A stretch of 64,000 nucleotides of DNA from the NCBI GenBank assembly GCA_008828725.1, contig MEHQ01000608.1, positions 44,066 through 108,065 on the forward strand, in the 5' to 3' direction. Position 1 is the first letter of the stretch. Each line of letters starts with the position of its first letter. The translations under genes were made by a program, and so were the position numbers. Positions 10,903-20,862 of the stretch are shown here, piece after piece. Origin of the DNA: Saccharina japonica (taxonomy: Eukaryota; Sar; Phaeophyceae; Laminariales; Laminariaceae). Below the pieces are notes generated by a model. The model did not search any database, was not told the origin of the DNA, and saw only the letters and a program-made list of their open reading frames with translations.

Positions 10903-12033
10903 TCAATCAGGGCTGAACGGAGGCATGAGGCTACCATCCAGGCGCCACCTCGGCCCAGCTTCCATGCTGGTCCAAACACAACCTTGCTGTAGGTAGTGCT
11001 GCTTGCCGCCGCCCCACCCCTCCTTGCTCCCCTGCTGCTGCTGCTGCTGCTGCTGCTCTTCTTGCTCCTCCTCCAGAGACCCCCTTCCACTCGTACATAA
11101 AACTATCTCTCCGACCTCTTTCTCCTTCGCGTGCGACGGTATCTCCTTCGCCATCGCGGGGTGGGTTTCAACGTGGCGCGCAGACAAAGCCACCTGCTCT
11201 TGCGCGCCCGGGCTCACCCAACAAACCGGCTCAAAGGGGCTACCCTCAATCAGAAGCGGCTGCAGCAGGGCCTCCTGCCCATCCTGTGCACTGCTGCCGC
11301 TCCGAGAGGTCTGCTCTCTACCTAGCTTCTCAGCTTGTTCTCCTTCTCTGTCTCCGTCTTCCTTCTTCTTTCCTTTTTCTTCTCTCGTACCTTCCTCATC
11401 GAATTTGGGAGTGAGCGCAGACCGGGTATGATTCACAGCAGTGGTAAACGTGCCTGCCTGAGCCTCCTGCCCTGGCCGCATTGTTGTCTCTGCTGCTGTT
11501 GCTCTCCTCTGGTCCGCCGCTTTCTCTCTCTCCAAGTCCGCGCGCTGGGCTTCGCTCGTCGCGGCACGCAGCTTCGCTCTTGCCAACTCTCTCTTAATTA
11601 TCACCATCTCCCTCTCAAGGACCAGCTGCAGCTGCTGCGGCTGCTGTGGCTGCTGCTGCTCCGGTTGCTGCGGCTGCTGCTGCTCCGGCTGCTGCTGCTG
11701 CCGCTGCTCGCCTGCGTTGCTCGTGCCTCGAGCAGCAAGTGGGTCCATCAGCGCCGGCTCACGTCTGGCCGAGGCGGCACGCTGTTGCGGCGGCCGTATC
11801 GGGTGGATTACTTCCTCCCTCCACTTGAGCTGGTGCTGCGCCGAAGAAATCCGAAAATCCACCTCGTTGAGACGGGCCCTCTCTTTCGCAAGCACAGCAA
11901 CCCGTCCAGTACGCGCGGCCCAAGCTTCATAGTGCACGATACGTTTAAACAGAACGAGGCGCTCGCAGTAAAGCTTGTCGACAATTCCCATCAGATGTAT
12001 CTTCTTCCATCTTTCAAATTCCGCGGCATCCAT
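10903..12033 (-). CDS. 376-residue coiled-coil, Gln-rich protein of the LTR-flanked element (Gag-like position)
   Basis: An uninterrupted ORF whose first Met lies about 100 bp inside the right LTR. Residues 1-75 are rich in Leu, Arg and Glu and look helical (EFERWKKIHLMGIVDKLYC...). A run of Gln/Pro follows at about 111-135. A second probable coiled coil is at about 136-180 (VLEREMVIIKRELARAKLR), then a highly charged Glu/Lys/Gly stretch at 211-240 and a second Gln run at 324-334. The C-terminus is Gly/Trp-containing and basic. There is no zinc knuckle, protease DTG/DSG or polymerase motif. Self-association by coiled coil is plausible, and its place suggests a structural or Gag-like product, but no family is recognised. 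The antisense frame at 11335-12168 is a shadow. The frame being intact is notable in a window where every other element ORF is broken. Confidence 0.6.
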   Translation of the reverse strand: MDAAEFERWKKIHLMGIVDKLYCERLVLFKRIVHYEAWAARTGRVAVLAKERARLNEVDFRISSAQHQLKWREEVIHPIRPPQQRAASARREPALMDPLAARGTSNAGEQRQQQQPEQQQPQQPEQQQPQQPQQLQLVLEREMVIIKRELARAKLRAATSEAQRADLEREKAADQRRATAAETTMRPGQEAQAGTFTTAVNHTRSALTPKFDEEGTREEKGKKKEDGDREGEQAEKLGREQTSRSGSSAQDGQEALLQPLLIEGSPFEPVCWVSPGAQEQVALSARHVETHPAMAKEIPSHAKEKEVGEIVLCTSGRGSLEEEQEEQQQQQQQQGSKEGWGGGKQHYLQQGCVWTSMEAGPRWRLDGSLMPPFSPD

Positions 12034-12136
12034 CTCGACGCGGAAATAGCCACCCTCGGCCCTCCAAGCCTTAGGGCTGTACCGCCTGATACCCCTTGCA
12101 ACCCGAGATCGTTAGCTTCAGTACGCTATAGCGTGT

Positions 12137-12406
12137 TGATTCAACCTCAGGTGCATGACGGGCCCTGACACAGGCAGACAGGGTCAAGGTGCTGGAGCGC
12201 TCCTCATGTAGACATAAACCACGTGGTTAAGTATATATATTATCGTCGGACCTCCCAGGCCAGCATCGAGGCGAAGTCAGGAAGTCTAGTCAAGGGGAGA
12301 GAAACCTGGCACTCATTTCTACCTCAGTAAAGCCTCACCAAGTATATGAACTCCCGAACATATGTAACCGCCATCGTACCTGCTGTATCGAGTGCAAGCA
12401 CAATCA
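12137..12406 (-). repeat. LTR (5' LTR if the element is minus-strand)
   Basis: Partner of 8478-8747, same TGAT...ATCA ends. The 376-residue ORF starts just inside it. Confidence 0.75.
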
Positions 12407-12592
12407 ACACTACCGAACGCCCCCACGTTGTGTCTGGCGGGAAATTCTAAACATGAGTGCAATATTCGTACGTGTATATCTGGTAAAGTAAATACTTCGT
12501 ACATACCTGGTATGTGTGATATCCCCTGGTACCTGGTCACAAAGTATATACTCATTTATTGTTATTGTCGGGTAATTTGCTACTAACAGGAA

Positions 12593-13131
12593 TGTGGTAA
12601 ACCTTCCGAGCCGGAGATTGCTAATATAGTCGCCTTGGTCAGTGCTCAGTAGAATATAGTGCTACTAAAACATGAACATGGAACACATAATTATGCGGTC
12701 TATCCATATGTAGATGTAGATACGAAGTACGAAATGCGGCGAAATACGAACAGTTACATTCCGGTAAAACATGCGGGGCATCTCACAAGCTGTTCGACTT
12801 CGTACTGTTCGAGAATGTTTTGTGAGAACAGTACGTAGAGTGTATATTTCCAGAGAACAGTACGTAGCATGTTGAACGTCTGGAAGCGTAGCGTTCTTGA
12901 GAACAGTACGTCGTACGTGAAATGTCTGGAAGCGTAAAGTTTTTGGCGTTGCGAGCTAGAATAGATCTCTGTTGCTGACCTCCCCACCATGAGCCAGTCT
13001 CCTTTCGTATTTCTCTTAATCGACCTGAGAGCGCCACTTGAACACCATCAACATCAGTTGAACTTGCCTAACAGTGATCCAAGCGCTTATACTTCGACTA
13101 TCCTGATCGTTTGCCACCTTCAAAGCCAACA
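12593..13131 (+). repeat. 5' LTR of the copia-type element
   Basis: Shares GTCGCCTTGGTCAGTGCTCA, GAAGCGTAGCGTTCTT, CATGAGCCA and GATCCAAGCGCTTAT-like blocks with 18387-18960. Inside it the word GAGAACAGTACGTA recurs four times, a likely internal repeat of U3/R. Confidence 0.8.
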
Positions 13132-13146
13132 GGTTATGAGCCTCGA
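13130..13146 (+). promoter_or_regulatory. Candidate primer-binding site (half-tRNA type)
   Basis: Directly after the LTR end comes GGTTATGAGCC. Its complement GGCTCATAACC resembles the anticodon stem-loop of initiator tRNA-Met. Copia and related elements prime with a tRNA-Met fragment cleaved in the anticodon loop, so such a site at this position is expected. Complementarity beyond about 11 bases is poor. Confidence 0.5.
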
Positions 13147-14691
13147 CTTCATGCAAGCCCTACGACTGCCGTTGCGGATACCACGGCATACGATACGCCG
13201 CGAATCCAAGCTACTACGAGCTTCATCTGCAGGACAACGGATCACCAGACCGGACTACTAACCAGAGCTGTGACCGGGACTGCTGTCTCCTCGGAACGAC
13301 CGACCAACGTGAGTAAGTGAGTGAAAGTAGTACACACTACTGCTGTCTCAATATACTGAAGACTATATACGAAGTATGCTCTTACGGTTTGGTTACCGGA
13401 GAGAGCGAGTTGCCTACTGCGAGTACTACTACCGCTGCACCCGGCGACAGCAACTGCTTCAAAATTGACCTCGACGTACGTAAGACAACCACGTTAAATA
13501 AAACTGTTACTGCTGCTGTAGTTAAATGACTGTTACAACGCTGCGGGCTCCAGGAAGGCGCCAGAGAAGCGCCATGGGATTCTGTGATGTACGTCGACTG
13601 ACCTGACCAGTGACGTACGGAGGGTGCACCGTGTAAGGCAACGGTATAGCCGTTGGTGGCTCGTTGCCGCATCGGTGTAGGAATACGGTGGCACAACCCC
13701 GGCGTGGGAGGCCACCGTCTTTGTTGTGGAAACCCCGTATCGGTCTCAATGGCCGATATGAAAGCTTCGTGGCGCTACCTAGGGTTTATAAACCCTACCC
13801 ACGAACGAAAGAAACCAGTCAAACCACCAAGTGTTCACCTCAGTGGCCATACCTGTTCACATACCGTGCATGAGCATCGCCCTACCACTTGCCTGTCTGT
13901 CAATCCCGCTACACCTGTGCTGTGGAACACCATTCACGGCTACGCGGTATTTGGCCAGCTCGAGTACATCTCCTTGCGGGACTCTCTTAACGAACTACAA
14001 CAGCTGGCTACCAAGGTGAAATCGTTTCGGATAGAGGTCAGAAGAAGTCTAAGCTGTAACAGGACTACATCAATATTTTGCGGACAGTGGATTTAAATCC
14101 TTGAGATCGACCTCGTACCACGTACGATGTATTACGTGCCCTACTGTGGAACGGAAATATCGGACACTGAGCAACGTCTGTACGCCACCAACCCCAGTTA
14201 CTGATGTACTGCTGTAGGTAGGGGCTCTGTGTGCGTTTCTAAACTTCGCGGCGCGTAAAGCCTCGGACCCCGAGTAGTACGCCACCAACTCCACACAACT
14301 AACTGCTACTGCTGCACTGCCGTTTTAGTTTGGGGCTCTGCTGTGAGTATTCAAAACCGCGCATGCAGCTCGAATTACTGCCTGTAGCTCAGCTGTTGCT
14401 CATAATCACCCGTGCAGGATGGCGGATAACTGACGAGACTGCTCCACATCGAGTTCGACGAACTGAGCTACTTCACAAAACGTCCACACCCAAGGCGGTA
14501 CCTTGGGCTGTTCGTGGACTGTAGTCAAGTCAAAGCTTCTTCTGAACATACATCGACACCGACTTTTGCGAGCTGCTGTGCTAAGGAGGCCTGCTGTACA
14601 TCAAGTTTATCTTCAAGTCATTTTACAGTACTTACTGTGCAAGATGGTTCTACGATCGAGAGTACGACTTCGAGTACGAAAGACTGTCAAG
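13147..14691 (+). other. Leader region of the copia-type element
   Basis: No motif recognised. Open frames here (for example 13653-14096) have no domain and lie where an untranslated leader would be. Confidence 0.5.
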
Positions 14692-15480
14692 ATGGTAGAC
14701 TTCAACAGCAACAACAGCAACCTCGCGAATACTGCCAAAGGTCTCAAGGTCTTCAGCGGCAGGGTGCCCTTGGAGTTCAAAGACTGGCCGAAACTAAACT
14801 GCTTGATGCACAGCATCAATCGCAGGAGTGTCTACGCCATCACCGAACGGCAACCCAGGCCGACCACAACAACGGGATGGGTCAACTGCGACAACAAGTA
14901 GATAACTACAGTAGCGCGGCAACAGGAAGCGCATGACAAAACATCTTGCGACCTCTACGCGATCCTTTTCATGGTGACGCAGAAACCGGCATCTCTCATC
15001 GTGCTCAAACATGAGGGTGCAACCGGTTCCGGCGACGGGCGGAAGACTTGGGAGGGGGTTTAAGAGAAGTACCTCAAGGTTACCGACGGGAATATCCGCC
15101 TCTAAGACAGTAGAACTGGCAGCAACCGCCATGAAAGCCGGACAAGCCCCGATCGACTACTTCACCGAGACGGCAATCAAGCGCGCCGAGGTGGAGGCGA
15201 TGGGCGAGCCGATGGCCGACCGTCGGGTTAAGGACATCGTCGTTCAAGGATTTTCGCCGCAGTACGAGAGCATCAAGTTAATGATGTATCGCGATCCGAC
15301 CTTTGACATCGCCCAGATCCAGGTGACAATGCATCGTCTGTGTCTAGACAACCTGTCCCGCAGCAATGAAGTGAAGGGAAGCATCGCTGGGCGTGGTATC
15401 GTCATATCAGCGGAGTAAGTCGTGCGTTATAACTGTTATGAGGTAGGACACATCTCGCGCAACTGTCATATCTCGCGAAG
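14692..15480 (+). pseudogene. Gag with CCHC zinc knuckle, copia type, broken
   Basis: Starts at ATG 14692 (MVDFNSNNSNL..., then GLKVFSGRVPLEFKDW, the usual N-terminal copia Gag pattern). The same frame continues past an in-frame TAG at 14899 with DLYAILFMVTQKPASLIVL, then TAA near 15059 and 15101. A frameshift leads to the C-terminal half (APIDYFTETAIKRAEVEAMG...VVQGFSPQYESIKLMM), which stops at 15416. In the same frame, just after that stop, lies the knuckle RYNCYEVGHISRNC (15425-15466), where the first Cys of CX2CX4HX4C is Arg (CGT instead of TGT). Gag would bind and package element RNA. The decay pattern shows it is non-functional. Confidence 0.85.
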
Positions 15481-15739
15481 AACAACGGGTGCACCAAGCA
15501 GGGCAACAAGGACAGCAAGAATAATCAGTTTGGAGCAAACGCGGAATCTGGGAGCGGAGGCGGCGCTGAGCAAAGTGGTGCTCCGTTTACAAGTCCACGA
15601 CCCACAACGACATTAAGTGCTATTAACAGGTAATGCCACGTCCACAGGGTAACGCTGTGCTCGACGCCCACAATTGCTGGCGACGACGAGAAGCCAAGTG
15701 TCAATCTCAACGACGATTTCAACGGTGGTTTCTTGTAGA

Positions 15740-16239
15740 TGACATTTTCTAAGAGACGGGCACCTCTACCCAACAGGTGCGGAATCATGATGCTGGTGGA
15801 CAGCGGCGCAACATAACACCTTCTGGATGACGAGCTAATCCCCGGGTTGAAGGACGGGATGACGGACTATGCGCTGCTGGACGCACCAAAGACAATCGTG
15901 ACTGCAGGCAAGAATGAGCTACGAGGGGCTGCAACCGGAACCCTCTACGGCACCATCGTCGACCAGACCACCAAGAAACATCGAACACGGTTGCCCAGCT
16001 TGATCGCTTCAGGCCTGGGGTGCCACGCCTTCTTTTCCCCAGTAGCAATGGAACGGGGGGTCACCACCATCCTCGAAGAAGGTAACCCTCACCTGCGGGA
16101 GGGCAGGGTCGTGGTGCCGTTACAGCAGCACAAAGAGGACTTGGGTTTTATTTCGTTCGAAGTGGAGATTACTGCAGACAGCGGAGCTTCGTCGTTTGGG
16201 ACCGCCGAAGCGCTAAAGCCTGGGGCCACTGAAGCATAG
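15740..16239 (+). pseudogene. Copia-type protease and pre-integrase region, broken
   Basis: The frame at 15787 reads MMLVDSGAT, then a TAA stop (15814-15816), then HLLDDELIPG. DSGAT-x-H is the catalytic aspartic protease motif of copia pol, so the stop replaces the residue between T and H. The same frame continues with ASGLGCHAFFSPVAMERGV and REGRVVVPLQQHKEDLGFIS, resembling the segment before integrase in copia polyproteins, and ends at 16239. The HHCC and DDE integrase signatures that should follow are absent. Confidence 0.8.
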
Positions 16240-17205
16240 TCGCCTGGGGTCGTCGGGGCAGCATCGCCTGGGATCGACGTAGCATCATCGCCCGAGATCG
16301 TTGAAATATCATCGCCTTGGATTATCGGAGCATCGACACATTCTGAGGTCTCTGGAGCTCCATCGCTTGAGGTCACAGGATCGTCTTCACTGGGAGCTGG
16401 AGTACTAACAGCAGATGGAGGATCATCAGCAAGGGTAGAAGTGTCGTCATCAGGGGCTGAAATGTCAAACAACAGCTGGAGCATTTTCGCCAGGGGCTGG
16501 AGCACAGGAGCTGGAGCTGCGACATTGCCAGGGGTCACACATGTCATTTTCCCCGGGGTCATGCGTTACGTTTTTCCCGGGGTCGCGCCTCCTGATTCGA
16601 CTGGGGTCGCACCGGATACGCAGCATCATGTGGCCATCAGTAGGATGTCTGCTCCAACCGTCGAGGTCAGCTTCACCGAAGGAACCTTCGAGGTAGCGTA
16701 CGATGAGCTCACTCCTACCACGTTGCTCAGTCTCACGGAGAGAGCACCGTGGGCAAACCCGCCGGATCGGACAAAGCCACCGGATAAGCACGGGAGTTTC
16801 GCGGACACCGATCGAGACCCATTTCGGGTTTCGAGAAGGAAAACATGGTGAATAAACACCAATATCTCCTTCGCAAAACAACATCGTCCTGGACCCTCGG
16901 AGCACAAACACGTGAGGTGATCGGAGCACCAGTGCTGGGCATCATTGGATCGCCATCGCACTTCGGAGCACCAGCGCCTAGGACGACGTGATTGCCATCA
17001 CCTGAGCTTGCCGGAGCAACTGCATCTGTAATCGCTGGATCAACAGTATCTTGGATTACCGGAGCACCAACTGCAGCAACATCATTATATGGAGTCGTTG
17101 GATCATCGCCATCTAGGGCCACCGGAGAGTCAGCTGCGTCAACATCGTCAGACGTCGACGGGCCGACAACGCCTGCATCACCCGGGGTCGATTCAGCTGC
17201 TCTTG
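16225..17205 (+). repeat. 24-nt coding minisatellite (octapeptide SPxIxxAS-type units)
   Basis: Units of about 24 nt translate on plus as SPGVVGAA, SPGIDVAS, SPEIVEIS, SPWIIGAS and SLEVTGSS, and again near 17000 as SPELAGAT, ASVIAGST, VSWITGAP. Intervening stretches (16500-16600, 16870-16980) hold looser PGV/GAP variants. The array sits between the protease/pre-integrase region and the RNase H remnant, where integrase and reverse transcriptase should be. It may be an expanded integrase-RT linker left after deletion of both domains. The opposite strand is also largely open because of the repeat, and I treat that as a shadow. Confidence 0.7.
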
Positions 17206-17375
17206 AGTTACGCCCTCGACCCAAGCTCAACACCGAGACCGATAGTGAGCTGGGGCAGATTCACACGCTCACGTTAGTGGAAGGACAACCGAGGGGTAAT
17301 CCCGCGACAGGATCTCTGGACTTCGCACACGGTGGCGGAGAACCAGTGCTGACATCAACGGCTTTCGTGTATACT

Positions 17376-17502
17376 CGCAAGTCAACCTCGGGCTGCCCTT
17401 TCTTCGTGGGCGGACCCCATCAGCATCGGGGCCAAGACGCAGACACTGACTGCATCATCAAAAGGGGACGAGGAGCGTTTGGTGGCAATCAACTTTTGGA
17501 GC
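17376..17502 (+). pseudogene. Copia RNase H fragment with frameshift
   Basis: RKSTSGCPFFVGG is followed, one frame over, by PISIGAKTQTLTASS and then GDEERLVAINFW and a stop. This matches the RKSTSGY-FFLGG-PISW-KQ-TALSS pattern of copia RNase H. The single-base shift is at about 17413-17416. The catalytic Asp-containing start of the domain is not present upstream. Confidence 0.75.
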
Positions 17503-17509
17503 TAACGAG

Positions 17510-17620
17510 GACATCGCTCAGAAGATCTACATCGACGGTATCTTGGACAGGCTCGGGATGCAGGGCTGCAATCCTGCGCAGACGTTAGGACAGACATCAG
17601 AGTTTCGAACAAGATTAACG
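17510..17620 (+). pseudogene. Copia RT C-terminal fragment, out of order
   Basis: The frame from 17510 reads DIAQKIYIDGILDRLGM then QGCNPAQTL, like the SQ-KY-DLL-RFGM-CNP-TP motif at the end of copia reverse transcriptase. It lies downstream of the RNase H scrap, the reverse of the normal order, so the element has been rearranged. Confidence 0.65.
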
Positions 17621-18386
17621 TCGCGATTATTTAACGGCTCCAGGAATTTCAACATGCATGGCAGGAGGACTCGCCATGTGGACGATTGCTACCGGGAAAT
17701 CGGTGTTTACGAGGGGTGGTGTCTCCCTAAAACAGTATTCGTACTCTAATAGCTGTAAAACCACTGCCAGTGCCCTTTGCTCCTTTGTTTGCGGGCGGCA
17801 GGGACATTGTTGGCAGAGCGTTCGACCCTATGATTGTTACGAAGTAAACAGAGTCACTGTTGTAGACTACTATAATACTAACATCTCCTAGTATTGGTCG
17901 GTCAAGTAAATGGAACATTGTTCGCGTTTGTTTCTAGCATTTTAGGCTGATAGGTTAACCTCCATGAAACTTGCACGTTACACGGGGTGGGCAGAGAATA
18001 AGTCGGCTGCCGTATTGTAGTGTGCTTCTCCATTTCTAGGTAAACTAACTGATCGCTTGGGTATTGGTCTCGCATATTATTTGGTAGCGTACGTATGCGA
18101 CGAGTAGAGTATGTGCCAAGACCACACCCATGTAGCGGCCGTTCACACACGGGCCTGAATAAGTTGTTCAATTGTTGTCTGTGCGTTGTAACATATTCCC
18201 TGTAGCAAAACCCGTGGTTATGCAGGTCTTCAAGATGGCGGAGAATTGAAGGCAGCATCAAGTTTTCTCAGCAAGTAAGTAATTTCGTTCGGCAATTATT
18301 TGATCAAGTATCGAACAGCAAATTTGACGATGTCACCTCCATTCGAGGGGTCGTGTTAGTGTTACGTACTTCGCTGCAAGCAGGAA
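17621..18386 (+). other. 3' internal region of the copia-type element
   Basis: No domain recognised. CGAGGGGTCGTG near 18335 is a poor polypurine candidate. Confidence 0.4.
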
Positions 18387-18960
18387 GCTAGTAACCTACC
18401 GAGTCGCTGATTGGTAACATAGTCGCCTTGGTCAGTGCTCAGTATAACACATGTATTACATATACTCGTAGTGCTACTGAAACATGAACATGGAGCATAA
18501 CGTTCTACTGTATATCCATACGTAGATACGTGAATACGTAGTACAGAAATGCGGCGAATATGAACAGAAACATTCCGGGGAAAAATGCGGGGCATCTTAT
18601 AAGCTGTTTGAGAACATAAATGTTTTAGAACAGTACTGGAGCGTATATTTTAGAGAAGATTGTGTAGATTGTTGAACGACTGGAAGCGTAGCGTTCTTAA
18701 TAACAGTACGTAGTACGTAGAACGTCTGCAAGCGTAATGTTCTCGACGTTGCTACCTGGTAATAGCATAGGTCCGCGTTGCGAACCTCACGCCCATGAGC
18801 CACTCTCCTTTATTCCTTCTCTTAGCGGACCTGAGAGCACCATTTCAACATCATCAACATATTTCTTCTGAGGAAGCTCGCCACAGGACTTGCCTAACAA
18901 TAATCCAAGCGCTTATCTTTCAACTACCATCATCCTGATCGTCCACCTTCACAGCAAACA
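18387..18960 (+). repeat. 3' LTR of the copia-type element
   Basis: Diverged partner of 12593-13131 and somewhat longer because of small insertions such as ATGTATTACATATACTCG near 18446-18463. Ends CAGCAAACA at 18960. Confidence 0.8.
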
Positions 18961-19840
18961 TATGCATCTACTCTATCTCCACTCGTCGTGCCACTGAAAA
19001 AAGAAGAAAAAACAAACGTCGAAATCTATCCGAGTTCCCAGGTACGCAGAACAAATGTGGGTACGCGGGTACCCGGTCGTCAACACGGCAATACCTGGCG
19101 GGAAGGGTAGGGGCCGGCCTCCAAAAATTGGCGGGTTCGTGGCGGGTACCCTAAGGGGCCACTCTCTATACACGGGCGCAAATCTATGAATATGATGCCC
19201 GGTACCGTACGTACCTGACACCTGGTATATATGCATGATTATGATCCCATCAGGCTTGCAAAATTACATGAACACACGAGCACGTATACCTGACGCCTAC
19301 AGCAGCATCCATGATTTGATCAGACTGCACAAAGGTTTTCCGCGCGAGAAAATATTCCGTACGGTGTTTCATGTTTCAGATGAACATCGATCAATCTTGT
19401 CGTTTTATCTCGCAACGGGGCCCCAGCCGAGGGCAGCTCCCGCAAGAAAATTATGATATATATACAGTATGTATATACCTGTACGTATATTCGAGCACCT
19501 ATTGATTGTGGTAGGCACTTTTACACCTTTCAACAGACAGCAAATATGCCTTAAGTTGCCTTGATTGACACCAAACTACGAGGTTACTCTAGAAAAATCC
19601 TCAGTCAGCGCTGACTGACTGAAGTAGTAAGGGTATCCCTTCTGACCACAATACAATGATAATACGTACTATATGTATAGATGAGTTCGAGTCCGGGGCG
19701 AACTCCTCGTCACGCGCTGCTGGTCAGAATAGAGGAATATATACACTGTACGACTGTACGAACCTACCCCATGTTTTCACCTGGAAAAGTTGATGATAGC
19801 CGAGAACCGAACTCACGCGTATCGTTTGCTGGCCAGGAAA
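18961..19840. other. Non-coding stretch
   Basis: No gene supported. Near 19683 the plus strand has GAGTTCGAGTCCGGGGCGAA, which resembles a tRNA B box, and near 19598 a CAGTCAGCGCTGACTGACTG palindrome. Confidence 0.5.
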
Positions 19841-20027
19841 GATAACCTCCTACTCCACTCAGTCAGCGCTGACCTGCTGAGTGGCCTACTGTAGTACAGG
19901 TTATCCCTTCTGCCTAATAAATGGCGACGCCGGCGAGAAAGCATATATTTTATTGAGCAGCAGAGATAACCTACTATTAATAGAACTGTCAGTAGGTCGC
20001 GCTGCCTGAGTACAGTAGTAGGTTATC
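19841..20027. repeat. Two related 63-75-bp hairpins
   Basis: 19841-19915 starts GATAACCTCCTACTCCAC and ends with the complement AGGTTATC; 19965-20027 starts GATAACCTACT and ends AGTAGGTTATC. Both loops contain a GCGCTG(A/C)CCTG-like core. They could be tiny foldback elements; a similar half-copy lies near 19598-19645. Confidence 0.6.
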
Positions 20028-20113
20028 GCTGACGGAGACGCGTGCTACGATGATAGAGATATGAGCATTTTTTTAGGCCTGAAACGTTTTCTGAACATCG
20101 GGAAGCTCCGTAG

Positions 20114-20494
20114 TGTGATATGGTATCACGTACTGTGGCTATTAGGCGGTGCAATACGTACCAGTATGATATCACGTCACGTGCTAGTAACGGAAACGCC
20201 TCTGTAGATCGTAGCAGTATGAGGTGACACGCAAATGCGTACTGCTCGTACGAGCATGAGGTCATGTGGCGTGCTAGTAACAGAAACGTCTCCGTAGATC
20301 GTACGTGTACAAATATATGTGCTTCAGGGGACAGTCTTGTACTTGATTGGCCCCCTCCTATCGCACTGTGTTCTCGTGCCCATCGATTTCTCCATAAGAT
20401 GAACAAACAACAATAAGAACTTTACCAAGAAAGCGTGTCCTGGCCAGCATCGACATCCCTGTGTCTTGTCCTGTTGGACTGCCTAGCCTTTACA
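20114..20494 (-). repeat. LTR A1
   Basis: Shares GGACTGCCTA, GGCCCCCTCCTATCGCACT, CAGCATCGACATCCCTG and GTGCTAGTAAC blocks with 23025-23393. Confidence 0.7.
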
Positions 20495-20727
20495 TTTGGC
20501 GTGTCGGCAGGACATGAAGTCAACGCTGAGCCTGGCGCACCTCCTAGGCTGTGAGTCTGACCCAGGGTAATCCTTATAACACTATCCCCCCCTCTGAACG
20601 GCGGGATATTTGGGACGCCGGTACCGTATACGGCCATACGTTGACCTACCCGCTTCGTTTCAATACCTGGGGAACCAGGGAGTCACGTTTTGTAGGCACG
20701 CACGCACAAGCGTTTCTTCAAAAGAAA

Positions 20728-20811
20728 CGTTCGAAGACAGATTCGAACCCATGTCCTACCGTCGACGTCAAATGTGAAGGTGTTATCTACTGAGCTATAT
20801 GGATAAAAGAT
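20728..20811 (-). repeat. tRNA-like fragment, copy A
   Basis: On the minus strand: TATAGCTCAGTAGATAACAC (A-box-like) and GGGTTCGAATCTG (B box) at tRNA-like spacing. The putative acceptor ends do not pair, so it is more likely a SINE head or tRNA relic than a tRNA gene. Followed on plus upstream by an AAGCGTTTCTT/AAGAAACGTT inverted repeat. Confidence 0.55.
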
Positions 20812-20862
20812 CGATCGATTACCCAGACCAGGGCAATCCTTATAAGACTCGGTGTGGCAAAC

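Larger units (their letters stand above)
8478..12406 (-). mobile_element. LTR-flanked non-autonomous element with a single ORF
   Basis: Two direct repeats of 270 bp (8478-8747 and 12137-12406), both starting TGAT and ending ATCA, flank 3.4 kb. The only long ORF (10903-12033, minus) starts about 100 bp inside the right-hand repeat, where Gag would start in a minus-strand element. Beside the left repeat the minus strand has the purine-rich GCAGGGAGGATA, a candidate polypurine tract. No protease, integrase, reverse transcriptase or RNase H motif is visible, so it would need helper enzymes. No clear 5-bp target duplication. This resembles TR-GAG/LARD-type elements (inference). Confidence 0.65.
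12593..18960 (+). mobile_element. Degenerate copia-type LTR retrotransposon
   Basis: Two diverged direct repeats (12593-13131 and 18387-18960), both ending CAACA/CAAACA, flank Gag, zinc-knuckle, protease, RNase H and RT remnants on the plus strand. Order and motifs (a DSGAT protease, a copia-type Gag fold, RKSTSG in RNase H) point to the Ty1/copia superfamily. It is dead: several in-frame stops, frameshifts, no integrase and almost no reverse transcriptase. The visible divergence between the LTRs implies an old insertion. Confidence 0.85.

Noticed and set aside
11335-12168. 277-codon open frame on plus
   Set aside because: Antisense to the 376-codon minus-strand ORF; Leu/Cys runs are the reverse of its Gln runs.
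16232-17233. Minus-strand open frames rich in Asp/Pro/Ala (16089-16562, 16733-17233)
   Set aside because: Mirror image of the 24-nt array; the plus strand carries the flanking retroelement frames.
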